Origin: Eubacterium sp.
Lineage (GTDB): Bacteria; Bacillota; Clostridia; Lachnospirales; Lachnospiraceae
Assembly: GCA_017634475.1 (NCBI GenBank)
Contig: JAGBNH010000107.1
Span: 1-64,000, forward strand
Length of the DNA: 64,000 nucleotides
Reading direction: 5' to 3'
In this document: one piece after another, positions 45,101-52,214 of the stretch
Numbering within the stretch: the stretch's first letter is position 1
How the letters are laid out: every line of letters begins with the position of its first letter
Translations under genes and position numbers: made by a program
Notes under the pieces: generated by a model
The model's database searches: none
Seen by the model: the letters and a program-made list of their open reading frames with translations, nothing else
What the model was told of the DNA's origin: nothing

Positions 45101-45718
45101 CTCCAGAGGGCCCACCCGGTCCTCCAGTCCCGTCAGGATATCATTTACACGGTTCAGGTTATTATGCTCGGCTTCCAGAGCCTTCTCTGTAGCCATCTTG
45201 TTCTTCTTATATTTAACAATACCTGCTGCCTCATCGAAGAGATCGCGCCGGTCATCCGGTTTTCCGGACAGGATCCGCTCGATCTGACCCTGACCGATGA
45301 TGGAGTAGCCCTCCTTACCGATACCGGTATCAAAGAAGAGGGCTGCCACGTCTTTGAGACGGGTCACCGTACCGTTGATCAGGTATTCACTTTCCCCGGA
45401 ACGATATACCCGACGGGCAACCGTAACCTCGGTGAAATCCACGGGCAGGCTGTGGTCGGAGTTATCCAGGGTGATGGCCACATAAGCAAAGCCCTGGGGT
45501 TTTCTCAGCTCCGTGCCGGCGAAGATCACGTCCTCCATCTTGGAACCGCGAAGCTTCAGCGCAGACTGCTCTCCCAGCACCCAGCGCACGGCATCGCCGA
45601 TATTACTCTTACCTGATCCATTGGGGCCCACGATGGCCGTGATCCCTTCATTAAAGGAAAAGGTGATCTTATTTGCAAAGGATTTAAATCCGTTAACTTC
45701 AATACTTTTGAGATACAT
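42161..45718 (-). CDS. smc: chromosome segregation protein SMC
   Basis: SMC is the ATPase of the condensin complex that organises the chromosome. The 1185-residue protein has Walker A GPNGSGKSN near residue 32, two long coiled coils, a hinge (about 510-670, with Gly-rich LINPGGAMTGGAF), and C-terminal signature LSGGEKSLTAIAL with Walker B FCLLDEIEAAL. The head domains and Q loop are complete. It lies between rnc (22 bp) and ftsY in the conserved block. ScpA and ScpB are not in the window. Confidence 0.98.
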   Translation of the reverse strand: MYLKSIEVNGFKSFANKITFSFNEGITAIVGPNGSGKSNIGDAVRWVLGEQSALKLRGSKMEDVIFAGTELRKPQGFAYVAITLDNSDHSLPVDFTEVTVARRVYRSGESEYLINGTVTRLKDVAALFFDTGIGKEGYSIIGQGQIERILSGKPDDRRDLFDEAAGIVKYKKNKMATEKALEAEHNNLNRVNDILTGLEDRVGPLEKQSEKAKKYLQLKEEQKRLDINVFNQEIDRIEEKVTRTREQLAVTEADQERLQQEFDHTKEEYERLEEELEQLNEEIAQLTARSHEESLKIEHGEGEIRVLTEKIQSAQTAEAELISRIQRVDAEIARLSGEKQKVENDRQGLDGELKEKKKAVSVLEQEMEKVREDRERTTGEIEGAKGEIIGFMNLGGTVKERVARYDTMLENINLRRTELRQKYLSDKSEEERTKGEESRLREQLRQVSESLSENQQRLNRTEAELRTKTDRSSTVRADLNRFNQELIRLKSRHESLRNLTERYDGYGVSIRKVMEQKEKSKGIIGVVADIIKTESAYETAIETALGGNIQNIVTEDENTAKRMIAFLREGKFGRATFLPISSVTARGGVDPDALSEEGVIGIASRLVKTEPRFTTIIESLLGRSIVVKDIDSAIRIARKYRQTLRLVTLEGELINPGGAMTGGAFKNNSNLLGRKRELDDLAKEISDMTRSYSEAKREDAELTMQREALKEQRNQYQTVIQKLTLDKNSVSITLQQTEKRLEELAKSFVSIKKENDEMDAQVEDITGNKNELFDTEKQQQAQIREREERIRKLEGELDKVSERSQKITAALADAQLALGTVSQRDAFFKNDIDRISGDILRQQEEKDELLGRSGERVREAETLSREIEGCKENIDAAKKRIAEIEEEGRRKVDKKEEINQTHKSFFSRREELSRDISGLDKSAFTLRSSIEKLEESKESLSAYMWEEYELTYSETEKRREDTGMSAAEMKKEIASVKQKIKALGEVNVGAIEEYKEVSERYTFLKVQHDDIVKAEENLRGVIAELDKAMKETFAEKFQEIRVMFAKVFRELFGGGKADLMLVDEEDLLETGIVINAQPPGKKLQNMMQLSGGEKSLTAIALLFAIQSLKPSPFCLLDEIEAALDDSNVTRFAKYLKKLTKDTQFIVITHRKGTMECADILYGITMQEKGVSTLVSVNLIEDKLED

Positions 45719-45740
45719 AGGTTTCTACCGTTTCTGATTG

Positions 45741-46433
45741 TTATGAAATACCCAGCAGACGCAGGGTCTCGTGGGCCGCTTCCATCTGCGCCCCCTTGAT
45801 GGATCCGCCTGTTGCGGTGGCGTAGGTGGTATCCCCGATCCGTACCGCTACGGTATAGATCCTGGCGTGATCCGGTCCGGAGGTGCCCAGCAGAGGATAT
45901 TCGGGGATCAGTCCCTTCTTCTGCGCGTATTCCTGCAGAATGGTCTTCGCATCCGTAAACAGCGTCTTATGCTCCAGATCCGTGAACAGATGCCTCTCCA
46001 CGTACTTCTTGGCTTCCTCCATTCCTCCGTCCAGATATATGGCCCCCAGAACGCTCTCGAACATATCACAGAGGATGGAGGGTCGGTCCTTGCCTCCGGT
46101 ACGCCGCTCGCCGTTGCTGAGTCTCACATGGTCTCCGTACCCCAGCTCCCTGGATACCCGGGACAGGGTGTATTCACAGACCAGACTGGCCCGTTTCTTG
46201 GTCAGCACACCCTCCGACAGCTCGGGATACCGGTAATACAGTTCCTCGCTGGCGATGTATTCCAGAATGGCGTCTCCCAGAAACTCCAGACGTTCGTAAT
46301 TCGGCACCTCATGGAGGTGATATTCATTTGCAAAGGATTTATGTGTCAGTGCAGTCTGAAGCAGGGATTGGTCATGAAAATGATAACCGATCCGATCCTC
46401 CAGGGCCGCAAGTTTCTCTGAACTATCCGACAT
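45741..46433 (-). CDS. rnc: ribonuclease III
   Basis: RNase III cleaves double-stranded RNA in rRNA processing and mRNA decay. The 230-residue protein has the signature NYERLEFLGDAILEYIAS with Glu and Asp ligands, later acidic residues in CDMFESVLGAI, and a C-terminal dsRNA-binding domain (about 155-228). It follows plsX after a 400-bp repeat block where an acpP gene is usually found. Confidence 0.97.
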   Translation of the reverse strand: MSDSSEKLAALEDRIGYHFHDQSLLQTALTHKSFANEYHLHEVPNYERLEFLGDAILEYIASEELYYRYPELSEGVLTKKRASLVCEYTLSRVSRELGYGDHVRLSNGERRTGGKDRPSILCDMFESVLGAIYLDGGMEEAKKYVERHLFTDLEHKTLFTDAKTILQEYAQKKGLIPEYPLLGTSGPDHARIYTVAVRIGDTTYATATGGSIKGAQMEAAHETLRLLGIS

Positions 46434-46449
46434 GGTATCTTCTTTCTTT

Positions 46450-46831
46450 CTGTTATGTTATGTTATTGAAGGGCCGTGGGATCCTTCGCTTCGCGCAGGA
46501 TGACACGTCTGTCTGTCATTCTGAGGCCGTAGGCCGAAGAATCCCCTGACTCGGCCACGGGATCCTTCGCTTCGCGCTGCCGCTTGGTCGATACTCGGCG
46601 CACAAGCATGCGTGCCACCGGCACGCGTGCGCCCGCTCAGGATGACACGACTGTCTGTCATTCTGAGGACAATGCATAGCCTTCCGGTGCCGTGCTCGCG
46701 GCAGCGAGTGCGGGCAGGGAAGGCGTTAGCAGGAGGCCGCAGGCCGAAGAATCCCCTGACTCGTCCACGGGATCCTTCGTCGCCGCAGGCTACGCTACGC
46801 TTGCCATGCGTGCTCCTCAGGATGACAGAGA
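46450..46831. repeat. mosaic dispersed-repeat block between plsX and rnc
   Basis: The gap between plsX and rnc holds no gene; it is a chain of repeat cores. Direct cores are at about 46480-46504, 46561-46647 (the 87-bp form, identical to 39730-39816) and 46771-46826. Inverted cores run from TGTCATTCTGAG at 46515 and 46656 to CGAAGAATC at 46533 and 46746. Other pieces resemble CCCCTGACTCG spacers and a palindrome at 46685-46720 rich in GCGG. Insertions inside insertions are likely. Confidence 0.8.
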
Positions 46832-47884
46832 TTATTCCTCAGTCTTTACCTCAGCCTTTTTCTCTTCCGCCTTCTTCTCTTCCGCCTGCTGCTCGAAGCC
46901 CCGGCTGATCTTACCGCTTACATCCTTACGAACGAAGCGATAGCACTGATCGATGGCAGAGCTTACCTCATCCTTTTTGGAATTGCCGTGGATCTTTACC
47001 ACCAGACCTTTAAGACCCAGCAGAGGAGCTCCTCCCTTGTTGCTGGCGTTAAAGCGGGAAAGGGTCTTCTTCATGGACTTCTTCACCATCAGGGCACCGA
47101 GCTTGGATTTCAGGGTAGCCTTCATGGCACCCTTGATCTCCTCCAGAAGCATCTTGGAAAGACCTTCATAGAGCTTCAGGATCACATTCCCCGTGAAGGC
47201 TTCCGTAAGGATCACGTCCGCCTTGCCCTCGGGGATCTCCCGGGATTCGATGCTTCCGATGAAATTGATGGACTTACATTCTTTTAACAGGGGGAAGGTG
47301 GCCTTTACCAGCGCATTTCCCTTCTCCTCCTCTGCACCCACATTGACGATGGCCACGGTGGGATTCTTTACACGCATGACATTCCGCATATAGATGGAGC
47401 CCATCTGGGCAAACTGTACCAGCACTTCAGGCTTGGCGTCCATATTTGCGCCGCAATCGATAAGCAGCGACGGATTACCTGCCGTGGGAAGCAGCGGAGC
47501 AAGAGGCGTACGCTTCACGCCCTTGGCCTTACCTACGATAAATGTACCGCCGGCCAGAACGGCGCCGGAGCTGCCCGCAGAGATCAGGGCCTCAGCCTTG
47601 CCTTCCTTGATCTGGTTCAGACCTACCACCAGAGAAGAATCCTTTTTATGCTTGATGGCATCCACCGGAGCATCATGGCAGGTGATCTCCTCGGTACAGT
47701 CGATCACGGTCAGACGGTTCTTATCATATTCATATTTGGAAAGGAGACTGTCCAGCTCCTTCTTCTTACCGGTAAGTATAAGGCTTACATCCGGATGATT
47801 CTTCAGTCCTTCCACAGCTCCCTCTACACAGACCGGTGCACCATTATCTCCACCCAGTGTATCAATGACGATCCTTACTCCCAT
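46832..47884 (-). CDS. plsX: phosphate acyltransferase PlsX
   Basis: PlsX makes acyl-phosphate from acyl-ACP for phospholipid synthesis with PlsY. The core shows VIDTLGGDNGAP at the start, ISAGSSGAVLAGG, DCGANMDAKPEVL and LTEAFTGNVILK. The ATG at 47884 (350 aa) was chosen because AAGGA is 10 nt upstream; the frame is open further, but those residues cross the promoter. The C-terminus has an added Lys/Glu tail (EEKKAEEKKAEVKTEE). It follows rpmF, but its own promoter at 47974-48002 suggests separate expression. Confidence 0.94.
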   Translation of the reverse strand: MGVRIVIDTLGGDNGAPVCVEGAVEGLKNHPDVSLILTGKKKELDSLLSKYEYDKNRLTVIDCTEEITCHDAPVDAIKHKKDSSLVVGLNQIKEGKAEALISAGSSGAVLAGGTFIVGKAKGVKRTPLAPLLPTAGNPSLLIDCGANMDAKPEVLVQFAQMGSIYMRNVMRVKNPTVAIVNVGAEEEKGNALVKATFPLLKECKSINFIGSIESREIPEGKADVILTEAFTGNVILKLYEGLSKMLLEEIKGAMKATLKSKLGALMVKKSMKKTLSRFNASNKGGAPLLGLKGLVVKIHGNSKKDEVSSAIDQCYRFVRKDVSGKISRGFEQQAEEKKAEEKKAEVKTEE

Positions 47885-47973
47885 AATATCCATTCCTTTC
47901 CGTATAAACAGATAAACTGATCTCACGGTCCATGACATACCGCGTTCGCGGTCAAATGTACATAGACTACAGT

Positions 47974-48002
47974 ATTTTATCCGAATTACCATGTATTTGC
48001 AA
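47974..48002 (-). promoter_or_regulatory. sigma-A-type promoter of plsX
   Basis: On the minus strand TTGCAA (47997-48002) and TAAAAT (47974-47979) are separated by exactly 17 bp, downstream of the rpmF terminator and about 90 bp before the plsX start. Confidence 0.7.
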
Positions 48003-48023
48003 TACCTATCACCCTCCGTACGC

Positions 48024-48066
48024 ACAAAAAAAGCGACCCGGTCCGAAGACCGCATCGCTTTTTTCA
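48024..48066 (-). terminator. strong terminator of rpmF
   Basis: On the minus strand AAAAAAGCGA pairs with TCGCTTTTTT around an inner CGGTC/GACCG stem with a four-base loop; both strands carry T runs. It lies about 40 bp after the rpmF stop. Confidence 0.88.
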
Positions 48067-48103
48067 TCTGCAGATTTTGTATCAAAGACTGTTGAAGCTG
48101 AAA

Positions 48104-48283
48104 TTAGTCAACTTTAACGATTTCCTTCTGGTTGTAAGAACCACAGTTCTTGCATACATGATGAGGCATCATAAGAGAGCCACACTTGCTGCACTTAACA
48201 AGATTCGGAGCGGACATTTTCCAGTTAGCTCTTCTCTTATCACGTCTTGCTTTGGAAATTTTTCCCTTAGGACAGATTGACAT
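48104..48283 (-). CDS. rpmF: 50S ribosomal protein L32
   Basis: Found by direct translation; the gene is only 59 codons. The protein starts MSICPKGKISKARRDKRR, has the L32 core and four zinc cysteines (KCSKCG then VCKNCG), and ends with VKVD. AAGGAGG precedes the ATG. It has a consensus promoter directly upstream and a strong terminator after it. Confidence 0.96.
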   Translation of the reverse strand: MSICPKGKISKARRDKRRANWKMSAPNLVKCSKCGSLMMPHHVCKNCGSYNQKEIVKVD

Positions 48284-48322
48284 ACCGATAACACCTCCTT
48301 ATCAAGAAATCACACTTTTACG

Positions 48323-48351
48323 ATTATACAGAGGTTTACCCCTCTTGTCAA
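48323..48351 (-). promoter_or_regulatory. perfect-consensus sigma-A promoter of rpmF with palindromic spacer
   Basis: On the minus strand TTGACA (48346-48351) and TATAAT (48323-48328) are both perfect and exactly 17 bp apart. The spacer contains AGAGG-GGTAAA-CCTCT, an inverted repeat between the two boxes, which could be an operator. Confidence 0.88.
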
Positions 48352-48392
48352 TAATATTTTTTACAAAGTTCAGAGAAAATTCCGGCAGGATC

Positions 48393-49586
48393 TCAGAACG
48401 CATATTTCAGTGTTTCTCTGGCGATAGCCAGCTCTTCATTCGTGGGAATGATGGCACATTTCACCTTGGAATCCGGCGTTGAGATCACGGTAAGGGTACC
48501 GCTCTTCTTATTTGCTTCCTCATCCAGCGTGATTCCCAGATAACCGAGACTGCTGATGATCTCCTTACGAACGCCTGCATCCCACTCGCCGATACCGGCG
48601 GTAAATGCGATGAGATCAACACCGTTCATGGCTGCAACGTATGCGCCGATCTCTTTAACGATGTGATAGCAGAACGCCTTGAAGGCCAGGGTTGCGCCGT
48701 GCTCTCCCTTCTCCATGCCGGCATCGATATCCCGCATGTCGCTGGACAGACCGGAGATACCCAGAAGACCGGACTGCTTGTTCAGGATGTTCAGTACCTC
48801 ATCGATGGAGAGTTCTTCCTTGTTTGCAATGAACTGCAGGACTGCCGGATCCAGACTGCCGGACCGGGTTCCCATGATCAGTCCCTCCAGCGGAGTAAGC
48901 CCCATGGAGGTATCTACGGACTTGCCGCCCTGTACAGCGGAGATACTTGCACCGCCACCCAGATGGCATACGATGATCTTCGTATCTTCCACCGGCTTAT
49001 CCAGAAGCTTTGCCGCCTCACCGGATACAAAGCTGTGGCTGGTGCCGTGGAAGCCGTATTTCCGGATCTTATAATTCTCATAATACTTGTAGGGAATACC
49101 GTAGATATACGCCTTCTCCGGCATGGTCTGATGGAACGCCGTATCGAAGACCGCTACGTTGGGCACTCCCGGCATCAGCTCCATGCAGGCCCGGATACCC
49201 AGAAGATTTGCAGGATTATGAAGGGGTGCCAGATCGCTCACTGCCTCAATCTGCTCCAGTACCTCCTCCGTGATCTTAACGGAGGAAGAGAAGGTCTCTC
49301 CGCCATGTACCACACGGTGTCCCACTGCATCGATCTCGTCCAGGGATTTCAGGGATCCGTGCTCCGGATCCAGCAGCTCCCGGATAACGATCTTCAGCGC
49401 TGTTCCATGATCCGGCATGTCCTCCTTGATCAGGATCTTCTCTCCTGTCTTCGGATGATCGAACTTGATCTGTCCGTCCAGGAAGATTCTCTCACAAAGA
49501 CCCTTTGCCAGAACCGACTCGCTCTCGGAATCGATCAGCTGATATTTTAATGTGGTTGAACCTGCATTAATGACCAATATTTTCAT
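48393..49586 (-). CDS. ackA: acetate kinase
   Basis: AckA makes ATP and acetate from acetyl phosphate, the main ATP-yielding step of many anaerobes. The 397-residue protein has the N-terminal VINAGSTTLKYQL, the ASKHA signature FHGTSHSFVS, and the GGGASISA and TAGIGE motifs. Its ATG overlaps the stop codon of the GGDEF gene (ATGA), and its GGAGG site lies inside that gene. No pta is in the window. Confidence 0.97.
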   Translation of the reverse strand: MKILVINAGSTTLKYQLIDSESESVLAKGLCERIFLDGQIKFDHPKTGEKILIKEDMPDHGTALKIVIRELLDPEHGSLKSLDEIDAVGHRVVHGGETFSSSVKITEEVLEQIEAVSDLAPLHNPANLLGIRACMELMPGVPNVAVFDTAFHQTMPEKAYIYGIPYKYYENYKIRKYGFHGTSHSFVSGEAAKLLDKPVEDTKIIVCHLGGGASISAVQGGKSVDTSMGLTPLEGLIMGTRSGSLDPAVLQFIANKEELSIDEVLNILNKQSGLLGISGLSSDMRDIDAGMEKGEHGATLAFKAFCYHIVKEIGAYVAAMNGVDLIAFTAGIGEWDAGVRKEIISSLGYLGITLDEEANKKSGTLTVISTPDSKVKCAIIPTNEELAIARETLKYAF

Positions 49587-51427
49587 TGATTTGCCTCCTG
49601 TTTTTTTTTATTGTTCATATGTTCAAAATGTGCAGCTTTTTCAAAATGGATGATATTCGTCGTATCACCGGAGGGCAGGGTGTCCTGCTCCGTATCGGAT
49701 TCTACAGTGGCGTTGGGATTCCGGTATTTCAGACTCTCCTCTTCCTTTCCGTAGATCACCACAAGCCCTCTTCCGTGTTCCTTACTGAAATACATGGCCT
49801 GATCCGCTTCATTCAGCACATCCACGATCTCCGGCGCGATATCCGGATAGTGGGACATACCCATACTTACATTCACCTGGATATCATCCCCCTCGAAGCT
49901 CACAATGTTGCTTACGATTTCACGCTGCATTTCCAGAAGGATATCCCGGAACTCCTCCACCGTTTTCCCCTGGAGGATCAGAAGGAACTCCTCACCGCCA
50001 TACCGGACGGCATAGCCGTCATACATTTTGGCATAATGATGATCCATTCTGGCAACGGCCTTGATCACCTCATCACCGGCCAGATGGCCGTAGGTATCGT
50101 TAATGGATTTAAACTTATCGATATCCAGAAGGGCGATACACAGACTCCGTTCTTCCACAATGGAGTTTGCCATGATCTTCGGATAGATCTCGTTGAAGTA
50201 CGCCCGGTTATATACATGGGTAAGGCCATCCTTTCTGGCCATATCCTCCATCTGCAGAAACAGCTTGGCACTTCTGAGCGCAGCCGTGAAATCCATCAGG
50301 GAGGACTCATAGAAGGAGTAACCTGACTCAAAGAAATCATAGGACGATGAACCGATCACCAGGACACCGTAACAGGTCTCATTCTCATAGGCGGGGATCG
50401 CCACTGCGTTGATCAGGGCTGTATCGCTGAGCACAGCATCACTGAATATCTTGTTATTGCAGATGATAAAGGGCTCTACTCCGCCCCTCCGGGTGATCTT
50501 ATCAAATATGGAGTAGAAATCCCGATCCAGAGAAGCATAAAGCTCTTCGCTTCCGGTAAGGATCTCCACATAGGGAGCCTCATTCAGGAAAATGTCCTTG
50601 TTGATGAAGATCCCGCAAATGCCCGGTTCCTTCATGGCCATGATATTTTCCAGCATGAGCCTTGCATTCCGCTCCACATCGAAGCTGGAGGTGAACTCCT
50701 TCATTACGTCGATGAGGGAACGCACCTCGGCATTTACCGTAGCCAGATCCTTATTGGCCTTCATCAGATCCAGCTTCTGCCGGTTGATCTCATTATTTAC
50801 GCTTTCCACACGATCCTGATAAACCCGAAGGTTATCCCTGTCCTCCTGCAGATTCACGTACTTGAAATACAGATCCGTGGTCTGCTTCTCATAATAACGG
50901 ACGCCTGCCACGTAGCTGTGGAACACACTGTATACGAAGAATACCACCACGGCTCCTACAAGGATCTCCACAAAGATCCAGGGGCCCTTCACCTCGTTAC
51001 GAAAACAGATCAGCATCCCGATCATCATAACGGACAGGTAGAACACCCGCCGGAAGAAGATGCGATAATCATCAAAAATGTCCGTCAGAAGAAGATCTTC
51101 GAAACAAAGAAGAAGTTCGAAGCTCATCACGGAGATAAAAACGAAAATGTGGGGCGGGCCAAATAAATTGCCCAGAGAAAGAAGAAAGATCTCCGCACCG
51201 ACACGAAGACTGTGGAATTTGTCTGGAATCCGGTCCTGCTTCCGGAAGTAGAGTTCATCCAGGAAGAAGCAGCCGATGAGGACCGGGGTATAATAGATCA
51301 GGGTATACGCATTCTCTGTGAGGCCGATCATCTGGCAGGAAAGGACAACAGAAAAAAGGACCACATAGATCCCCCTGTGTAACCTGAAATACTGCCACAT
51401 GTATTTTTCCTTAAAGTCCTTCGGCAT
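49583..51427 (-). CDS. GGDEF-domain diguanylate cyclase, membrane-anchored
   Basis: A 614-residue protein predicted to make cyclic di-GMP. The N-terminal part has about six hydrophobic segments (about 20-170), then a coiled coil (about 185-230), a GAF-like domain (about 235-390) and a GGDEF domain with GGEEF active site (RYGGEEFLLIL). The canonical RxxD inhibitory site is absent: KMYD stands in its region and is one residue out of place, so product inhibition may be weak. Its stop codon overlaps the ackA start. A promoter lies about 95 bp upstream. Confidence 0.92.
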   Translation of the reverse strand: MPKDFKEKYMWQYFRLHRGIYVVLFSVVLSCQMIGLTENAYTLIYYTPVLIGCFFLDELYFRKQDRIPDKFHSLRVGAEIFLLSLGNLFGPPHIFVFISVMSFELLLCFEDLLLTDIFDDYRIFFRRVFYLSVMMIGMLICFRNEVKGPWIFVEILVGAVVVFFVYSVFHSYVAGVRYYEKQTTDLYFKYVNLQEDRDNLRVYQDRVESVNNEINRQKLDLMKANKDLATVNAEVRSLIDVMKEFTSSFDVERNARLMLENIMAMKEPGICGIFINKDIFLNEAPYVEILTGSEELYASLDRDFYSIFDKITRRGGVEPFIICNNKIFSDAVLSDTALINAVAIPAYENETCYGVLVIGSSSYDFFESGYSFYESSLMDFTAALRSAKLFLQMEDMARKDGLTHVYNRAYFNEIYPKIMANSIVEERSLCIALLDIDKFKSINDTYGHLAGDEVIKAVARMDHHYAKMYDGYAVRYGGEEFLLILQGKTVEEFRDILLEMQREIVSNIVSFEGDDIQVNVSMGMSHYPDIAPEIVDVLNEADQAMYFSKEHGRGLVVIYGKEEESLKYRNPNATVESDTEQDTLPSGDTTNIIHFEKAAHFEHMNNKKKQEANQ

Positions 51428-51519
51428 ACACCCTTCTCCGCTTACCGCCGTATCCGGCGGAAACCCCTTTATGATTCACGTATGCCGCCGTTTATGCAAA
51501 TCCCGGCGCATACACAGCT

Positions 51520-51548
51520 ATTCTAACACATCCTCTCTCTGACTGCAA
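51520..51548 (-). promoter_or_regulatory. sigma-A-type promoter of the GGDEF-ackA unit
   Basis: On the minus strand TTGCAG (51543-51548) and TAGAAT (51520-51525) are separated by exactly 17 bp, about 95 bp before the GGDEF start codon. Confidence 0.65.
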
Positions 51549-51577
51549 GAATTCCCGACAGGGAACCCGGGGAACTT

Positions 51578-52201
51578 CTAAACATTTTCCCTACGATCCC
51601 CGGGAGAAAAAAGCCGGTGAAGCTCCCTGAGAATCCGGTCATACAGTTCCTCTGTGGAACCGTCATTTTCAATGATCCGGTCGGAATTGGCCTGAAAATA
51701 AGAGTCTTCCGGCTGGGCAGCCATCACCTGCTCCCACTTCTCCCTTGTCCCTCCTCTGGAGGAGAGGAGCCGCTCGATGCGCTGTTCCACGGGAACATGC
51801 ACATACCATATCTCGTCACAGATCTCCTTATAGCCGTCCTGGATCAGGAGCGCCGCCTCGATGACATATAACCGGATCTCCTTCTCCTTACGGGTATCAC
51901 GGATATCCTTCCGGATATACCGCTTCACGCCCGGATGAACGATATGGTTCAGAAGCTCCAGCTTCTCCGTGTCCTGAAATACGATCCGGCCCAGCTTCTC
52001 CCGGTCCAGAGATCCCTCCGGAGAAAGGATCTCCTTACCGAAGGCTTCCACAACCGAAAGAAATATCTCCTCTCCCGGCTCCATAAGCCGGTGAGCCAGC
52101 CGGTCCGCTTCCACGATCTTTACGCCCTGCTGCCGGGACAGAAAATGCAGGACCTCACTTTTCCCGGACCCTATACCCCCGGTGATACCGATGACTTGCA
52201 T
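51578..52201 (-). CDS. coaE: dephospho-CoA kinase
   Basis: CoaE phosphorylates the ribose 3'-OH of dephospho-CoA, the last step of CoA synthesis. The 207-residue protein has the P-loop GGIGSGKS near the N-terminus, the VEADRLAHRLMEPG segment and the LID arginines. The frame is open upstream, but the ATG at 52201 has AGGGGG 10 nt away and starts at the first beta strand. It follows polA by 13 bp, the usual polA-coaE pair. Confidence 0.94.
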   Translation of the reverse strand: MQVIGITGGIGSGKSEVLHFLSRQQGVKIVEADRLAHRLMEPGEEIFLSVVEAFGKEILSPEGSLDREKLGRIVFQDTEKLELLNHIVHPGVKRYIRKDIRDTRKEKEIRLYVIEAALLIQDGYKEICDEIWYVHVPVEQRIERLLSSRGGTREKWEQVMAAQPEDSYFQANSDRIIENDGSTEELYDRILRELHRLFSPGDRRENV

Positions 52202-52214
52202 GCTCCCTGCCCCC

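Noticed and set aside
47885..48085. Longer N-terminus for PlsX
   Set aside because: It would include the promoter and part of the rpmF terminator; PlsX starts at the VRIVIDTLGGD motif.
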